This document shows, piece after piece, positions 22,870-23,059 of a stretch of 23,059 bases of DNA. Made by a program: the position numbers and the translations under genes. Origin of the DNA: Ruminococcus sp. (lineage in GTDB: Bacteria; Bacillota; Clostridia; Oscillospirales; Acutalibacteraceae); NCBI GenBank assembly GCA_023667385.1, contig JAMPAE010000007.1, forward strand, positions 1 to 23,059, read 5' to 3'. The notes below the pieces were generated by a model. It was not told where the DNA came from. It was given only the letters and a program-made list of their open reading frames with translations, and searched no databases. The first letter of the stretch is position 1, and every line of letters starts with the position of its first letter.

Positions 22870-23059
22870 ATGAAAGCAAGGAATATATCAGCTTATATAG
22901 TTTCTGTCTTTATGCTTTTAGTTCTCACAATTTGTGCTGCCTCGGCGAAATCAGCTGAGGTAGCCGTCAAATTTGAAGAGCTTTATGCAAAGCCGGGAAC
23001 AACGCTTCATGCCAAAACAGACGGAATTGACAGCAAAAATCTTTCCTATGCATGGTATG
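22870..23059 (+). CDS. Secreted protein, 5' part only (runs off the window)
   Basis: The frame is open from ATG 22870 to the window end (63 codons seen). AAGGAG at 22859-22864 overlaps the stop of the giant gene, and the start is only 9 bases after that stop, so the two are co-transcribed. Residues 1-25 form a signal peptide (MKAR, then a hydrophobic core ending CAASA). The visible mature part, with a YAKPGTTLHAKTDGI stretch and an AWY near the edge, looks like the first strands of an Ig-like beta-sandwich. Its function cannot be told. It is probably another surface protein working beside the giant one. Confidence 0.8.
   Translation, partial: MKARNISAYIVSVFMLLVLTICAASAKSAEVAVKFEELYAKPGTTLHAKTDGIDSKNLSYAWY

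Overview
The window reads as a chromosomal segment of a low-to-mid GC Gram-positive Clostridia bacterium. A gut-associated Oscillospirales/Ruminococcus-like lineage is likely (inference). The evidence is a division/cell-wall (dcw) cluster of Firmicutes type (ftsW, murG, murA, divIB/ftsQ, ftsZ, with no ftsA between the last two), a PKTGD-type sortase substrate, strong AGGAGG-type ribosome binding sites, sigma-A-like promoters, and very large multidomain secreted proteins with fibronectin III and bacterial Ig-like repeats. A cytosolic GH29 fucosidase fits an animal-associated, glycan-using life.

Layout. (1) 47-7833: dcw cluster, all on +. The lipid II flippase-family/SEDS protein FtsW, a CmpB-type small membrane protein that is not a normal dcw member, MurG, MurA, a DivIB/FtsQ with an unusually long basic N-terminal tail, then FtsZ with its own extended -10 promoter and a strong terminator. 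(2) 7929-10219: two separately promoted envelope genes, a membrane-anchored DUF4474 protein and a low-complexity Gly/Ser/Asp-rich PKTGD wall-anchored protein. (3) 10230-11070: a monocistronic cytosolic glycerophosphodiester phosphodiesterase ending in a strong terminator. (4) 11118-12891, - strand: an OmpR-type response regulator and its membrane histidine kinase, with a palindrome placed just upstream of their promoter. (5) 12918-15543: a three-gene + operon divergent from the two-component system: a YhcH/NanQ-like sugar protein, a TfoX_N-ArsC/Spx-like fusion, and an alpha-L-fucosidase. (6) 15544-15966: a 420-base gap with a terminator and a clear promoter. (7) 15967 to the end: a 2297-residue secreted protein carrying both a phosphodiester glycosidase (NAGPA) domain and a complete metallophosphoesterase domain, followed closely by a second secreted protein cut off by the window edge.

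How it fits together. The left third makes and polymerises peptidoglycan precursors and builds the divisome. The right two thirds are envelope, surface and carbohydrate functions. The most distinctive item is the giant surface protein. It joins two different phosphodiester/phosphomonoester-cleaving folds on one wall-associated chain, suggesting stepwise breakdown of a glycosyl-phosphate polymer or glycan (inference). It also carries a duplicated small module inserted inside an Ig-like domain. No tRNA, rRNA, CRISPR array or insertion sequence was seen.
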